Assembly (NCBI GenBank): GCA_002295885.1
Contig: DBGM01000040.1
Location: 7,963-71,962, forward strand
Length of the DNA stretch: 64,000 nt
Reading direction: 5' to 3'
From: Phycisphaerales bacterium UBA854
GTDB taxonomy: Bacteria > Planctomycetota > Phycisphaerae > Phycisphaerales > SM1A02
A program made the translations under genes and the position numbers. Each line of letters opens with the position of its first letter. The first letter of the stretch is position 1. Positions 40,077 through 48,783 of the stretch are shown one piece after another. Below the pieces are notes generated by a model, which was not told where the DNA came from, did no database searches, and worked only from the letters and a program-made list of their open reading frames with translations.

Positions 40077-41326
40077 TCGGTCCCGCGATCCTGCTGCTCG
40101 CATCGCTCGGTTCCAACGGGGACCCCGCGGCGTGGATCCGCACCGCGAACGAACCCGAGGTCCGTTCGGTGCTGGAGATCGCATCCCGTCGCTACGAAGC
40201 CCCCTCCGACACCACGACGCCGGACGTCTGGTTGATCGGCGTCACCCACATCGGAGATGCCGCCTACTACGAGGCGCTCACGGAACTGCTGGCCGACGTG
40301 GACGTGGTGCTGTACGAATCGGTCATGCCGGACGGTGCACGGCCGCACCGGGCCGCCACCGAGACGGCGCGCCGTGCCTCCACGCGGCAGGGGCTGGAGC
40401 TCCTGGCGACCATCGGCGGACGCACGGAGGACATGCCGACGGACGCGGAGACGTTCGCCGCCGCGGCCGAGGAGATCGACCTTCGGATGGGCAACTGGAT
40501 CCGGGCGGCGTCGACGGACGCCTGGGGGCGTCCGATCGACTACCTGCCGGTTGCTGCGGGATTGCAGCTGCGGAGTGCCGGGCCCGACGGCGAGCGGGCC
40601 ACGGACGATGATCTGGTGGTGGAGGTCGTTCGCCCGACGGAGTCGGATGAACCGACCCCGCCGCGCAATCTGCAGGCCGCCCTCGCCGACGCGCTGGGGC
40701 TCCGGTACCAGTTGGAGTCCATGCCCTACGCGGCACGCAACTGGCGGGTGAGCGACATGAGCATCGGCGCGATCCGGACCGCGTTCGCACGTCGGGGCAT
40801 GGAGTTCGACATGCTCGGTGACATGCTGTCGGGATCCTCGATCCCCGCCCAGCTGATCAACACCATGCTCGGTCTGATCGCCATCGGTGATTCGTTGTCG
40901 GGTGGTGCGGTGTCCGACGGCGTCAAGGTGGTGCTGGTCGAGCTCCTGGGGACTCCGGGGGTGCTGGACATGACGGATCGGCAGTTCGGTCCTGGATTCC
41001 AGGACGTGATCATCGTCGAACGCAACACCGTGCCGCTGGAGGATCTGGAACGGATCATCGCCGAGGAACCGGCGATCGATTCCGTGGCGATCCTCTACGG
41101 CGCTGCCCACATGCCGGACCTGGCGGTCCGTCTGGTGCAGTCCGAGCACGGATACGAAGAGGTCGACGTCCGCTGGGACCGTGCGATCGGGGTCGATCTG
41201 GAGACGTCGCCGCTGACGGAACGGGATCGCAAGTCGATCCGCCGTTCGATCCGCCTGGCCCTGGCGGGGCTCAAGCGCGAAGCCCGGCTCGCTGCGCAGT
41301 CCGAAGCGGCAAGCGACGACGAGTGA
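40073..41326 (+). CDS. TraB/GumN family protein with embedded GspG-like segment
   Basis: A 417-residue protein with TraB/GumN motifs: IGVTHIGDAAYYEAL and VDVVLYESVMP at about 55-85, and the C-terminal LYGAAHMPDLAVRLV. These proteins include Tiki-like metalloproteases. Residues about 105-187 interrupt the fold and resemble the C-terminal part of a type II secretion major pseudopilin (GspG): DAWGRPIDYLPV followed by LQLRSAGPDGERATDDDLVVEV, like the DPWG...SxGxDG...DDI pattern. The N-terminus is weakly hydrophobic and may be a signal. It is coupled to the ExbB-like gene and abuts the prepilin gene tail-to-tail. Confidence 0.72.
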   Translation: MIGPAILLLASLGSNGDPAAWIRTANEPEVRSVLEIASRRYEAPSDTTTPDVWLIGVTHIGDAAYYEALTELLADVDVVLYESVMPDGARPHRAATETARRASTRQGLELLATIGGRTEDMPTDAETFAAAAEEIDLRMGNWIRAASTDAWGRPIDYLPVAAGLQLRSAGPDGERATDDDLVVEVVRPTESDEPTPPRNLQAALADALGLRYQLESMPYAARNWRVSDMSIGAIRTAFARRGMEFDMLGDMLSGSSIPAQLINTMLGLIAIGDSLSGGAVSDGVKVVLVELLGTPGVLDMTDRQFGPGFQDVIIVERNTVPLEDLERIIAEEPAIDSVAILYGAAHMPDLAVRLVQSEHGYEEVDVRWDRAIGVDLETSPLTERDRKSIRRSIRLALAGLKREARLAAQSEAASDDE

Positions 41327-42268
41327 TCAGCGAACATCGTCCTCGTGGGACCAGTCCCGCGCCGGGACGTCGCCCACGGGTTTTGCGCGGTCGATCCAGC
41401 GACGCTGGTCGGCCAGGTCCTCGTGGGTCTGCGTATCGGTGTGGCCGTCGATGAACCAGACCGCGGGCGGGCCGCCGTTGCGGCCGAGGGGGATGTGTCC
41501 CGCCTCGTGGATGTGCACGTTGCCGGCTTCGTCCAGTCCCCACTTCATGCGGTTGGCGAGGAGTCGTGGTTCCACCAGCCAGGTGCCCGCCACCCGATCG
41601 CGTTCCCGTGGATCGTCCTGCGGCCCGTCCGCCTCGAAGGCGGAGCAGAAGGCGACGACCTCGGTGGAGTTCTTCACGTGCGGAATGGTGCGGACCACGG
41701 GGGAGACCTTGGAGCCATCGGCCTGGGCCACGCTCGTGAACCTGAGTTGGGGCGTCTGGTAGTGGGGGTCCCAGAAGTCCCACTGCCCGCCGAGGTACCA
41801 CCCGTTGTAGGCGAAGGCGGGCTGGTGGGCGAACTCGTGGCCTTGATCGATGAAGTGCTCGATTCGCTGCTCCTCCGGGTCGAGATGCCATCGCATGATC
41901 GGATCCGGATCGTCCAGATACGGGACCAGATGCCAGGTCCACGGCCCCGCGATGTTGTCGTCCGAGGCACGGTAGTTCGGGGCCGGCGGAATCTCCATGA
42001 AGTCGGGGAACACGATGGTGTCGTTCGCCAGCGCCTGCACGCCGGTCGACTGCCAGCCGCGTACGAGCCGGTCGTCGTGCGAACCCGCGTACATCAGTAG
42101 GGCGTTGCCCACCTGCCGCACGTTGTTGAGTTCGACCGTCTTGCGGGCGGAGCGGACGCTGTCCTGCACCGCCACGCTGACGATGGAGACGAGGATCGCG
42201 ATGATCGCGATGACGACCAGCAGCTCGATCAGCGAGAAGGCGGTTCGGTTTCTTGTCGTGGTCGGCAT
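41327..42268 (-). CDS. Prepilin-type N-terminal cleavage/methylation domain protein
   Basis: A 313-residue protein with a type IV prepilin leader: short basic N-terminus, then AFSLIELLVVIAIIAILVSIVSVAVQ, with Ala (instead of Gly) before the processed Phe and the essential Glu five residues on. The rest is a large extracytoplasmic domain with VELNNVRQVGNALLMYAGSHDDRL and a C-terminal WFIDGHTDT segment. This matches the large planctomycete prepilin families (DUF1559-like). It would be processed by a prepilin peptidase and assembled or secreted with a T2SS/T4P-like machine. It ends directly against the TraB gene. Confidence 0.83.
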   Translation of the reverse strand: MPTTTRNRTAFSLIELLVVIAIIAILVSIVSVAVQDSVRSARKTVELNNVRQVGNALLMYAGSHDDRLVRGWQSTGVQALANDTIVFPDFMEIPPAPNYRASDDNIAGPWTWHLVPYLDDPDPIMRWHLDPEEQRIEHFIDQGHEFAHQPAFAYNGWYLGGQWDFWDPHYQTPQLRFTSVAQADGSKVSPVVRTIPHVKNSTEVVAFCSAFEADGPQDDPRERDRVAGTWLVEPRLLANRMKWGLDEAGNVHIHEAGHIPLGRNGGPPAVWFIDGHTDTQTHEDLADQRRWIDRAKPVGDVPARDWSHEDDVR

Positions 42269-42324
42269 CGTTCGGGTTCCCGGTTCGTTCTCTCAAAGTC
42301 TACGCAGGAACCGCTCGGACGGAT

Positions 42325-43575
42325 TCAGGATTCGTCGATCGTGAGTCGTTCCACCTGGCCGGATTCGATCTTGGCCACGCCGCTGCCCAAATCGCCGATG
42401 GGATCCGGCGGGACGATTTCGACCACCTTCTCGCCCAACGTCACCTCGCCGTTGCGGACCCGGTCCTGGAACCGTCGGCATTCCTCCAGGAGTCGATCGA
42501 GGATCTCCTCCTCCCGGACGTTGGCCACCCGTTCGCCCTGGACGTAGATGATGCCCCGCTGGTTTCCCGCGAAGACGGCCACGTCCGCACCCTCGGCTTC
42601 GCCCGGCCCGTTGACCACGCATCCCATGACCGCCACCTTGATGGGCAGTTCGATCTCCTTGTCGAGCTTCTTCTTCACCGCCTGCACCAGGGTGAAGAGG
42701 TCGACCTGGATCCGACCGCAGGTCGGACAGGCGATGAGTTCCGCACCCACCCGGTTGCGAAGCCCGAGGCAGTAGAGCAGTTCGAGCCCGTCCTCGACCT
42801 CGTGGATCGGATCGCTCGCGTAGCTGATGCGCAGCGTGTCTCCGATCCCGCTGGAGAGCAGCGAGCCGAGTGCCACCACGCTTCGGATCGATCCCGTCTC
42901 CTTCGGGCCCGCATGCGTGACGCCGAGATGGAGCGGGTAGTCGAAGCGGGCCGAGATCTCGCGGTAGATCTCGATCACCAGCCGTGCGTCCATCGACTTC
43001 GCGCTGATGCAGACGTCGTGGAAGTCGCGGGCATCGAAGATGTCCATGTACTCCTCGAGCTTGGCGATCATCAATGCGATGAGATGTCCCTGATGCCGAT
43101 CCGCGAAGAACTTGCCGAGCTCGGCCGCACGCTGCTGCTTGTCCTTCCGCTCGATGATCGATCCCTCGTTGACTCCCACCCGGATCGGGATGCCCCGTTC
43201 GCGGCAGGCATCGATGACCGCGTCGACTTCCCGGCGGTCGTTGATGTTGCCCGGATTGAGCCGGATCTTGTGCACCCCGGCTTCCACCGCCTCCAGCGCC
43301 CGCTGGTAGTGGAAGTGGACGTCTGCGACGATCGGTACCGACGTCTGGGCCAGGATTTCGGGCAGGGCCTCGGTGTCCTTGCGCTGGGGGACCGCCACGC
43401 GGACGATGTCTGCACCCGCCTCGTGCATGCGGTTGATCTCGGCCACGCACGAGTCGATCTCGAAGGTGTACCCCGAGGTCATCGTCTGCACCGAGACGGG
43501 GTGATCGCCGCCGATGCCGATTCGCCCGGTGCGGTCATCTCCGATCATGATGGCGCGCGTGGTGCGGCGTTCCAT
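42325..43575 (-). CDS. ispG: 4-hydroxy-3-methylbut-2-en-1-yl diphosphate synthase (IspG/GcpE)
   Basis: Iron-sulphur enzyme of the MEP pathway acting on MEcPP. The 416-residue protein starts with the TIM-barrel segment PVSVQTMTSG, continues with INDRREVDAVI and GIGDTLRISYASDP, and carries the [4Fe-4S] ligands in CPTCGR and GCVVNGPGEAEGADV. The short form (no inserted domain) is about 370-420 residues, so length is normal. The start has no Shine-Dalgarno sequence; TACAAT lies six bases before the ATG, the best match to a leaderless promoter in this window. With dxs and ispA it completes isoprenoid genes here. Confidence 0.94.
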   Translation of the reverse strand: MERRTTRAIMIGDDRTGRIGIGGDHPVSVQTMTSGYTFEIDSCVAEINRMHEAGADIVRVAVPQRKDTEALPEILAQTSVPIVADVHFHYQRALEAVEAGVHKIRLNPGNINDRREVDAVIDACRERGIPIRVGVNEGSIIERKDKQQRAAELGKFFADRHQGHLIALMIAKLEEYMDIFDARDFHDVCISAKSMDARLVIEIYREISARFDYPLHLGVTHAGPKETGSIRSVVALGSLLSSGIGDTLRISYASDPIHEVEDGLELLYCLGLRNRVGAELIACPTCGRIQVDLFTLVQAVKKKLDKEIELPIKVAVMGCVVNGPGEAEGADVAVFAGNQRGIIYVQGERVANVREEEILDRLLEECRRFQDRVRNGEVTLGEKVVEIVPPDPIGDLGSGVAKIESGQVERLTIDES

Positions 43576-43581
43576 GACCCG

Positions 43582-43587
43582 ATTGTA
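43582..43587 (-). promoter_or_regulatory. Putative -10 for leaderless ispG mRNA
   Basis: TACAAT (5 of 6 to the -10 consensus) on the minus strand is followed by six bases and the ispG ATG at 43575. The six bases CGGGTC are not a Shine-Dalgarno sequence. A -35 match is not evident. Confidence 0.5.
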
Positions 43588-43664
43588 GGTCGTCGTGGTT
43601 GCGAATGCTGCATCCGATTTCGAGACGCGTCCGCGAAATCGCCGCTGCGAAGGCCTGCAGGGGC

Positions 43665-46253
43665 CTACGCCTCCTGTTCGGCGTCGGGATGGATCGACAA
43701 CTGCTCTTCTTCCTCGTTGATCATCAGCACGTCGATGGGGGTGCCTTCCTCGATCACATCACCCTTGAGGTCCTTGATGATCACCTGCGGATTGGCCGTC
43801 TCGTGTGCTGCGAGCGCCGTCTCCATCTCCTTCTGCTTGTCGTCCTCGAGTTCCGCCCACTTGCCCCGCCCGCGGCACTTGGGGAACCCGCTGCAACCGA
43901 GCCAGGGCCCGCGCTTGCCGCGACGCAGGTAGAGCGTGCGCTCGCACTTGGCGCACGGCAGGTCGGTCTCCAGCGGAGGGATGGAGGGGTATTTGATCTG
44001 CCCCTTCTTGTCGAGATTCACGACCGTCTTGGTCTCGGGGTAGTTCACCGAGGCGAGGAACGGTCCGAACCGTCCGGTCCGCAGCACCATGGGCGATTCG
44101 TCCTCGGGGCACTGCACGTCGACGCGCTGCACCAGCATCGGTCGACCTTCGCGATCGACGGTGGCGGCGAACTTGCAGTCGGGGTAGTCCGTGCAGGAGA
44201 GGAACCGGCCGTTCTTGCCGAGCCGGTATTCGGTGCGGGCGTCGCAGGTCGGACACGCGTAGCGGGCCGGTTCGGTCTCGGCCTTGGCGTGGGTCATGTG
44301 CTCGTAGGCGTATTCGAGCGATTCCGTGAACGGCCCGTAGAACGACTGCAGCATCTCGGACCAGTTCGAGCTGCCGGAGGCGATCTTGTCCAGTTCCGCC
44401 TCCATGGACCGGGTGTAGCCGATGTCCATCAGCTGGGGGAAGGCCTCGACGAGCTTGTCGGTGACGACTTCGCCCAGGTGCGTCGGCCAGAAGGCGCGTT
44501 CGATCTTCTCCACGTAGTTGCGCCGCTGGATGACGTCGATGATCGAGGCGTAGGTGGACGGGCGGCCGATGCCCTCCTTCTCGAGCTGCTTGACCAGGGC
44601 GGATTCCGAGAAGCGGGACGGGGGAGCGGTGAAGCGTTGGCGCGGATCGAGGGCGAACGGAGCGAGGACGTCCCCTTCGTTCAGCACTGGAAGGGTCTGT
44701 TCGTCCTCGGAGACCGGCACGCCGGCGACCTTGTAGTAGCCGTCGAAGGACAGCACGCGCCCCTTGGTCAGGAACACGGCGCCCGTCTCGACGTCGCTGC
44801 GCAGCAGGCGGACTTCGGTCCGGTCCCATTCCGCGGGAACCATCTGTCCGGAGACGAAGCGGTTCCAGATCAGTCGGTAGAGCTTGCGGAGGTCCTCGTC
44901 GACCGAGGCGGGCAGTGCGTCGGGGTGCCTGGTGACGTCGGTGGGGCGGATGGCTTCGTGCGCCTCCTGGGCGGAACGATTCGTGGAACTGTGGTGCACC
45001 GGCTTCTCGGGCAGGTAGGTTCCGCCGTATTCGTCCTCGATGTAGGCCCGCACCTGCTTGACCGCTTCGGGGGAGATGTGGGTCGAGTCCGTTCGCATGT
45101 AGGTGATGAGGCCGACCTGACCTTCGCGACGGATCGTGATGCCCTCGTAGAGCTTCTGGGCCGCCCGCATGGTCCGCGAGGCGGTGAAGCCGAGCTTGTT
45201 CGCGGCCGCGGCCTGGAGCGAACTGGTGATGAAGGGGGCGCCGGGTCGCGACTTCGACTTCTTGCGGGTGATCGAGTCCACGCGGTACTGGGCCCCGGAA
45301 TCGATCTCGCCGCGTACGGTGATCCGCCGGGAGGCCGGGCCGGCCCCGCCGGAGTCCGGCGTGGTCTCGACCGTCGGATCGACCATGCCGATGGCCGACG
45401 CCATGGCGGTCACCCGGTCGCGGTGGGCATCCTCGTCCAGTTCCGCCTCGAATCCCTCGGCGGTGATTCGGATGTTGAACCGTTCGCCGTCGATCTCGAC
45501 CAGCGACGCGGACAGTGCATTGTGATCCCGTAGCCAGCGGTTGCGGTCCTTCTGTGTGACGGGCTTCTTGCTTTCGGATGCCTCCGCCGCGGCATGCAGC
45601 GCCGTCCAGTCGCCGGCCAGCTGTTCACGCTGTTCCGGATCGAGGGCGAAGCATGCCTCCACCTGCCAGAACTCGTCGGGGACGAAGGCTCGGATCTCCT
45701 TCTCACGCTCCACGATCATGCGGACCGCGACCGACTGCACCCGTCCGGCGCTGAGGCCGCCGGCCACACGCTTCCAGAGCAGCGGCGAGACCTGGTAGCC
45801 GACGATCCGGTCGAGGATGCGGCGGGCCTGCTGGGCGTTGACGCGATCCATGTCGATCAGGTGGGGGTTGTCGAACGCCTGCTGGATCTGCTGTTTGGTG
45901 ATGGCGTTGAAGACGACCCGCTTCGCCTTGGCGGGATCGATCTTGAGTTCCTCGGCGAGGTGCCAGGCGATGGCTTCGCCCTCACGGTCGAGGTCGGTCG
46001 CGAACCAGACCTCGTCGGCGGACTTGGCCAGCTTCCGCAGCGCGGTGATGACCTTCTTCTTGCCGGGGACGGGGATGTACGTCGGGGAGAATCCGTTGTC
46101 GATGTCGACGCCGGGCACCGGCTGCCCCTTGGCGGACTTGGGAAGGTCGCGGACATGGCCCACGGAGGCCTCGACCGTGAACCCGTCACCGAGGTACCGG
46201 TTGATGGTCTTGGCCTTGGCGGGGGATTCGACAATGACCAGCTGGTTGGCCAT
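43665..46253 (-). CDS. topA: DNA topoisomerase I (type IA)
   Basis: Relaxes negatively supercoiled DNA. The 862-residue protein has an N-terminal TOPRIM domain (VIVESPAKAKTINRYLG, with FATDLDREGEA around D87-D89), the IA core with catalytic Tyr385 in GLITYMRTDSTHIS, and two C-terminal four-Cys zinc-ribbon repeats (CPTCDARTEY...CTDYPDC and CAKCERTLYL...CSGFPKC). The catalytic Tyr is further from the N-terminus than in E. coli (Tyr319), consistent with an insertion near residues 210-300. GAGGA is seven bases before the ATG. A TTGACA/TACAAA promoter lies 105 bp upstream. Confidence 0.95.
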   Translation of the reverse strand: MANQLVIVESPAKAKTINRYLGDGFTVEASVGHVRDLPKSAKGQPVPGVDIDNGFSPTYIPVPGKKKVITALRKLAKSADEVWFATDLDREGEAIAWHLAEELKIDPAKAKRVVFNAITKQQIQQAFDNPHLIDMDRVNAQQARRILDRIVGYQVSPLLWKRVAGGLSAGRVQSVAVRMIVEREKEIRAFVPDEFWQVEACFALDPEQREQLAGDWTALHAAAEASESKKPVTQKDRNRWLRDHNALSASLVEIDGERFNIRITAEGFEAELDEDAHRDRVTAMASAIGMVDPTVETTPDSGGAGPASRRITVRGEIDSGAQYRVDSITRKKSKSRPGAPFITSSLQAAAANKLGFTASRTMRAAQKLYEGITIRREGQVGLITYMRTDSTHISPEAVKQVRAYIEDEYGGTYLPEKPVHHSSTNRSAQEAHEAIRPTDVTRHPDALPASVDEDLRKLYRLIWNRFVSGQMVPAEWDRTEVRLLRSDVETGAVFLTKGRVLSFDGYYKVAGVPVSEDEQTLPVLNEGDVLAPFALDPRQRFTAPPSRFSESALVKQLEKEGIGRPSTYASIIDVIQRRNYVEKIERAFWPTHLGEVVTDKLVEAFPQLMDIGYTRSMEAELDKIASGSSNWSEMLQSFYGPFTESLEYAYEHMTHAKAETEPARYACPTCDARTEYRLGKNGRFLSCTDYPDCKFAATVDREGRPMLVQRVDVQCPEDESPMVLRTGRFGPFLASVNYPETKTVVNLDKKGQIKYPSIPPLETDLPCAKCERTLYLRRGKRGPWLGCSGFPKCRGRGKWAELEDDKQKEMETALAAHETANPQVIIKDLKGDVIEEGTPIDVLMINEEEEQLSIHPDAEQEA

Positions 46254-46357
46254 GGATCTGTCCTCGTGCACGCGTTCCCGGGGATTCCGCCGACGCCGGC
46301 CGATCGATCCCTGGGGAAGGTCCGGGGTGGCGGTTGACCAATCCTCCGGACAGGGGG

Positions 46358-46385
46358 TTTGTATCGGTCTTGGTGGCTCTGTCAA
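46358..46385 (-). promoter_or_regulatory. Sigma70-type promoter for topA
   Basis: TTGACA (minus strand, 46385-46380) and TACAAA (46363-46358) are separated by 16 bp. Transcription would start near 46351, giving a leader of about 98 nt. The same TTGACA/TACAAA pairing (17-bp spacer) is seen at 54297-54325. No other gene lies between this promoter and topA. Confidence 0.68.
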
Positions 46386-46386
46386 G

Positions 46387-46418
46387 AAAAAAGGAGTGGG
46401 ACGGAGTCGGACTCCGTC
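46387..46418 (-). terminator. Candidate intrinsic terminator downstream of miaA
   Basis: On the minus strand GACGGAGT and ACTCCGTC flank a CCG loop (46418-46400), a perfect 8-bp stem, followed after seven bases by six T. The gap before the T-run is longer than usual, so strength is uncertain. It sits just upstream of the topA -35, insulating topA from miaA. Confidence 0.45.
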
Positions 46419-46456
46419 GAATCCGCGGCCCATCGCACCGGGACGGAAGGGGCCAT

Positions 46457-47389
46457 TTATGCCTCTCTAAGTGCTTCAGAGGCAAGTTCTTGCGGGTTCT
46501 TGCCCGCCGGGTCCAGCCACCGGCCTCCGAAGACATGGCGAAATCTTCTCAGCCAGGTCCGTTGCTGCTTCGCGAACCGTCGGGTGCGAATCTTGATCTC
46601 CTCGATCGTGTCCTCGAGGCTGCGCCGGCCCTCCAGGTGCTCGGCGATCTGCTTGTAGCCCAGTGCTTCGCGGGCCTGGGGCCCGAGCCGCCCCGATTCC
46701 ATGAGGGTGCGGACCTCCTCGAGGAATCCATCCTCCATCATCGACTTCACCCGCGCGTTGATCCGCGGATTGATGTCCTCGGCGGACCAGTGGAGTCCGA
46801 TGATTCGGATGTCGGTTCGTCGGGGGGCCGCTTCCCACTGCCCCTGCAACCGGGACAGGGGCGTCCCGGTGAGCGCGTGGACCTCGAGCGAACGAATGGT
46901 GCGTCGGCGGTCGTTGGGATGAATGCGTTCCGAACCGGCCGGATCGACGTCCCGCAACCGCGCGTGGAGTTCGGGGGTGGGGATCGCCTCGAGTTCCTCC
47001 CGCAGGGCGGGGTCGGGTTCGGGACCCTCGATGAATCCGCCCAGCAGCGACTGCAGATAGAGATTCGTCCCGCCGACGTAGATCGGCGTCCGCCCGCGCT
47101 GCACGATGTCCCGTTCGCATTCGCCCGCCGCCCGCAGCCAGTGGTCCACCGTGAAGGAGGTGTCGGGTTCGACGATGTCGATCAGATGGTGGGGGACATC
47201 GCCGAGCTCCTCCGCATTCGGCTTCGCGGTGCCGATGTCCATGCCCCGGTAGACCTGCATGGAATCGGCGCCAATGCATTCGCCCGTCGGTTCGACCCGG
47301 CCCGCAAGTTCCACCGCGAGGGAGGTCTTGCCGCCGGCCGTCGGGCCGAGGATGAGGATGGGTCGCGATCCGGTCGGTGTGGAGTCCAT
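46457..47389 (-). CDS. miaA: tRNA dimethylallyltransferase
   Basis: Transfers a dimethylallyl group to A37 of tRNAs reading U-first codons, using the isoprenoid DMAPP that the pathway genes dxs/ispG make. The 310-residue protein has a P-loop GPTAGGKTS near residues 15-23, ADSMQVYRGMDIGTAKP at 40-56, the VGGTNLYLQSLL segment and the C-terminal TRRFAKQQRTWLRRF. The start is divergent from pgk with a 53-bp spacer. A possible intrinsic terminator follows, before topA. Confidence 0.94.
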   Translation of the reverse strand: MDSTPTGSRPILILGPTAGGKTSLAVELAGRVEPTGECIGADSMQVYRGMDIGTAKPNAEELGDVPHHLIDIVEPDTSFTVDHWLRAAGECERDIVQRGRTPIYVGGTNLYLQSLLGGFIEGPEPDPALREELEAIPTPELHARLRDVDPAGSERIHPNDRRRTIRSLEVHALTGTPLSRLQGQWEAAPRRTDIRIIGLHWSAEDINPRINARVKSMMEDGFLEEVRTLMESGRLGPQAREALGYKQIAEHLEGRRSLEDTIEEIKIRTRRFAKQQRTWLRRFRHVFGGRWLDPAGKNPQELASEALREA

Positions 47390-47442
47390 GGTCTTCTCGG
47401 GGGAGGAACTCGTGTACCGTACCCTTCCGAAGGAGGACGATC

Positions 47443-48651
47443 ATGTCCAAACTCACCATCGACGGAATCGATGTCGCCGGCAAGCGGGTCCTGGTCCGGG
47501 TGGACTTCAACGTTCCGCTGACCGGAGCGGGCGAGGTGCTCGACGACCGTCGCATCCGAATGGCGATCCCGACCCTGCGGTCGGTGCTCGACCGCGGGGG
47601 GAGTCTGGTCCTGATGAGTCACCTGGGGCGTCCCGCCGGAGACGGATTCGAGGCGGCCTTCAGTCTGTGCCCCGTCGCGAAACGTCTGGCCGAGCTGCTC
47701 CCCGGCGTGCCCGTGGAACTGGCCGACGAGGACTGCATCGGAGCGGACGCCGAACGGGCGGTCGCAGCCCTGGATCCCGGGGGCGTCGTCCTGCTGGAGA
47801 ACCTCCGGTTCCATGCGGCCGAGAAGTCGAACGACTCCGAGTTCGCCGCGAAGCTCGCGGCCTTCGGTGATGTGTACGTCAACGACGCCTTCGGAACGGC
47901 CCATCGGGCGCACGCCTCGATGGTGGGCGTTCCCGAGGCGATGCGTGATCGACATCGTGTCGCCGGCCGTCTGCTGGAAGCCGAGCTCGCCTTTCTCTCC
48001 GAGGCCATCGACGATGCGGCTGCACCGTTCGTCGCCGTGCTCGGCGGCGCCAAGGTGTCCGACAAACTGGGGGCCATCCGCAACCTGCTGCCCCGGGTGG
48101 ACGCGGTCGTCATCGGGGGAGGCATGGCCTACACCTTCCTCTCCGTGCTCGGGGTGTCGATCGGTCGCAGCCTGTTCGAGGAGGACATGGTCGACGAGGC
48201 CCGTGGCATCATGGAGGAGGCCAAGTCGCTGGGACGGACCTTGCTGCTTCCCGTCGACAGCATGTGCGCCGCATCGCCCGATGCCGGGGATTCGGCCTGC
48301 GTGATCGAAGGCGACATTCCGTCCGGACTCATGGGGCTGGACATCGGGCCGGCTTCCGCCACCGCGGCGGCGGAGGTGCTGCGTTCGGCCGGGACCGTGG
48401 TCTGGAACGGACCGATGGGGGTGTTCGAGACGCCGCCCTTCGATGCGGGCTCCAGGGCCGTGGCCGATGCGGTCGCCGATGCGACGCGTCAAGGGGCGAT
48501 TTCGGTGATCGGCGGCGGTGAAACCGCGGCCGCCATCGACTCTTTCGGCCTTTCGGATGCCGTCAGCCACGTTTCCACCGGTGGTGGTGCGAGCCTTCAG
48601 ATGCTCGAAGGACGATCATTCCGGTCGGTGGAACTGCTCGAAGACGCCTGA
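47443..48651 (+). CDS. pgk: Phosphoglycerate kinase
   Basis: Interconverts 1,3-bisphosphoglycerate plus ADP and 3-phosphoglycerate plus ATP. The 402-residue monomer shows RVLVRVDFNVPLTG near the N-terminus, SHLGRPAG, VLLENLRFHAAEKSND, the hinge NDAFGTAHRAHAS, VLGGAKVSDKL and the C-terminal VIGGGETAAAIDSFGLSDAVSHVSTGGGASL. A strong AAGGAGGA lies seven bases before the ATG. An in-frame ATG at 47377 exists but the intervening residues look non-coding. A weak TACCGT at about 47415 may be the -10. No gap or GAPDH gene is adjacent. Confidence 0.96.
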   Translation: MSKLTIDGIDVAGKRVLVRVDFNVPLTGAGEVLDDRRIRMAIPTLRSVLDRGGSLVLMSHLGRPAGDGFEAAFSLCPVAKRLAELLPGVPVELADEDCIGADAERAVAALDPGGVVLLENLRFHAAEKSNDSEFAAKLAAFGDVYVNDAFGTAHRAHASMVGVPEAMRDRHRVAGRLLEAELAFLSEAIDDAAAPFVAVLGGAKVSDKLGAIRNLLPRVDAVVIGGGMAYTFLSVLGVSIGRSLFEEDMVDEARGIMEEAKSLGRTLLLPVDSMCAASPDAGDSACVIEGDIPSGLMGLDIGPASATAAAEVLRSAGTVVWNGPMGVFETPPFDAGSRAVADAVADATRQGAISVIGGGETAAAIDSFGLSDAVSHVSTGGGASLQMLEGRSFRSVELLEDA

Positions 48652-48783
48652 ATCAGGGAACCCCGAGCCCCCCGGTGCGTCCTACGATTGGCAGGTCGCA
48701 GCGGGATTTTCCATGCGGCACGGTATGATGAGGACTCGCATTGCCCTCCGGGCAACCAGTTGGATTTCGAGAGGACACCTCCC

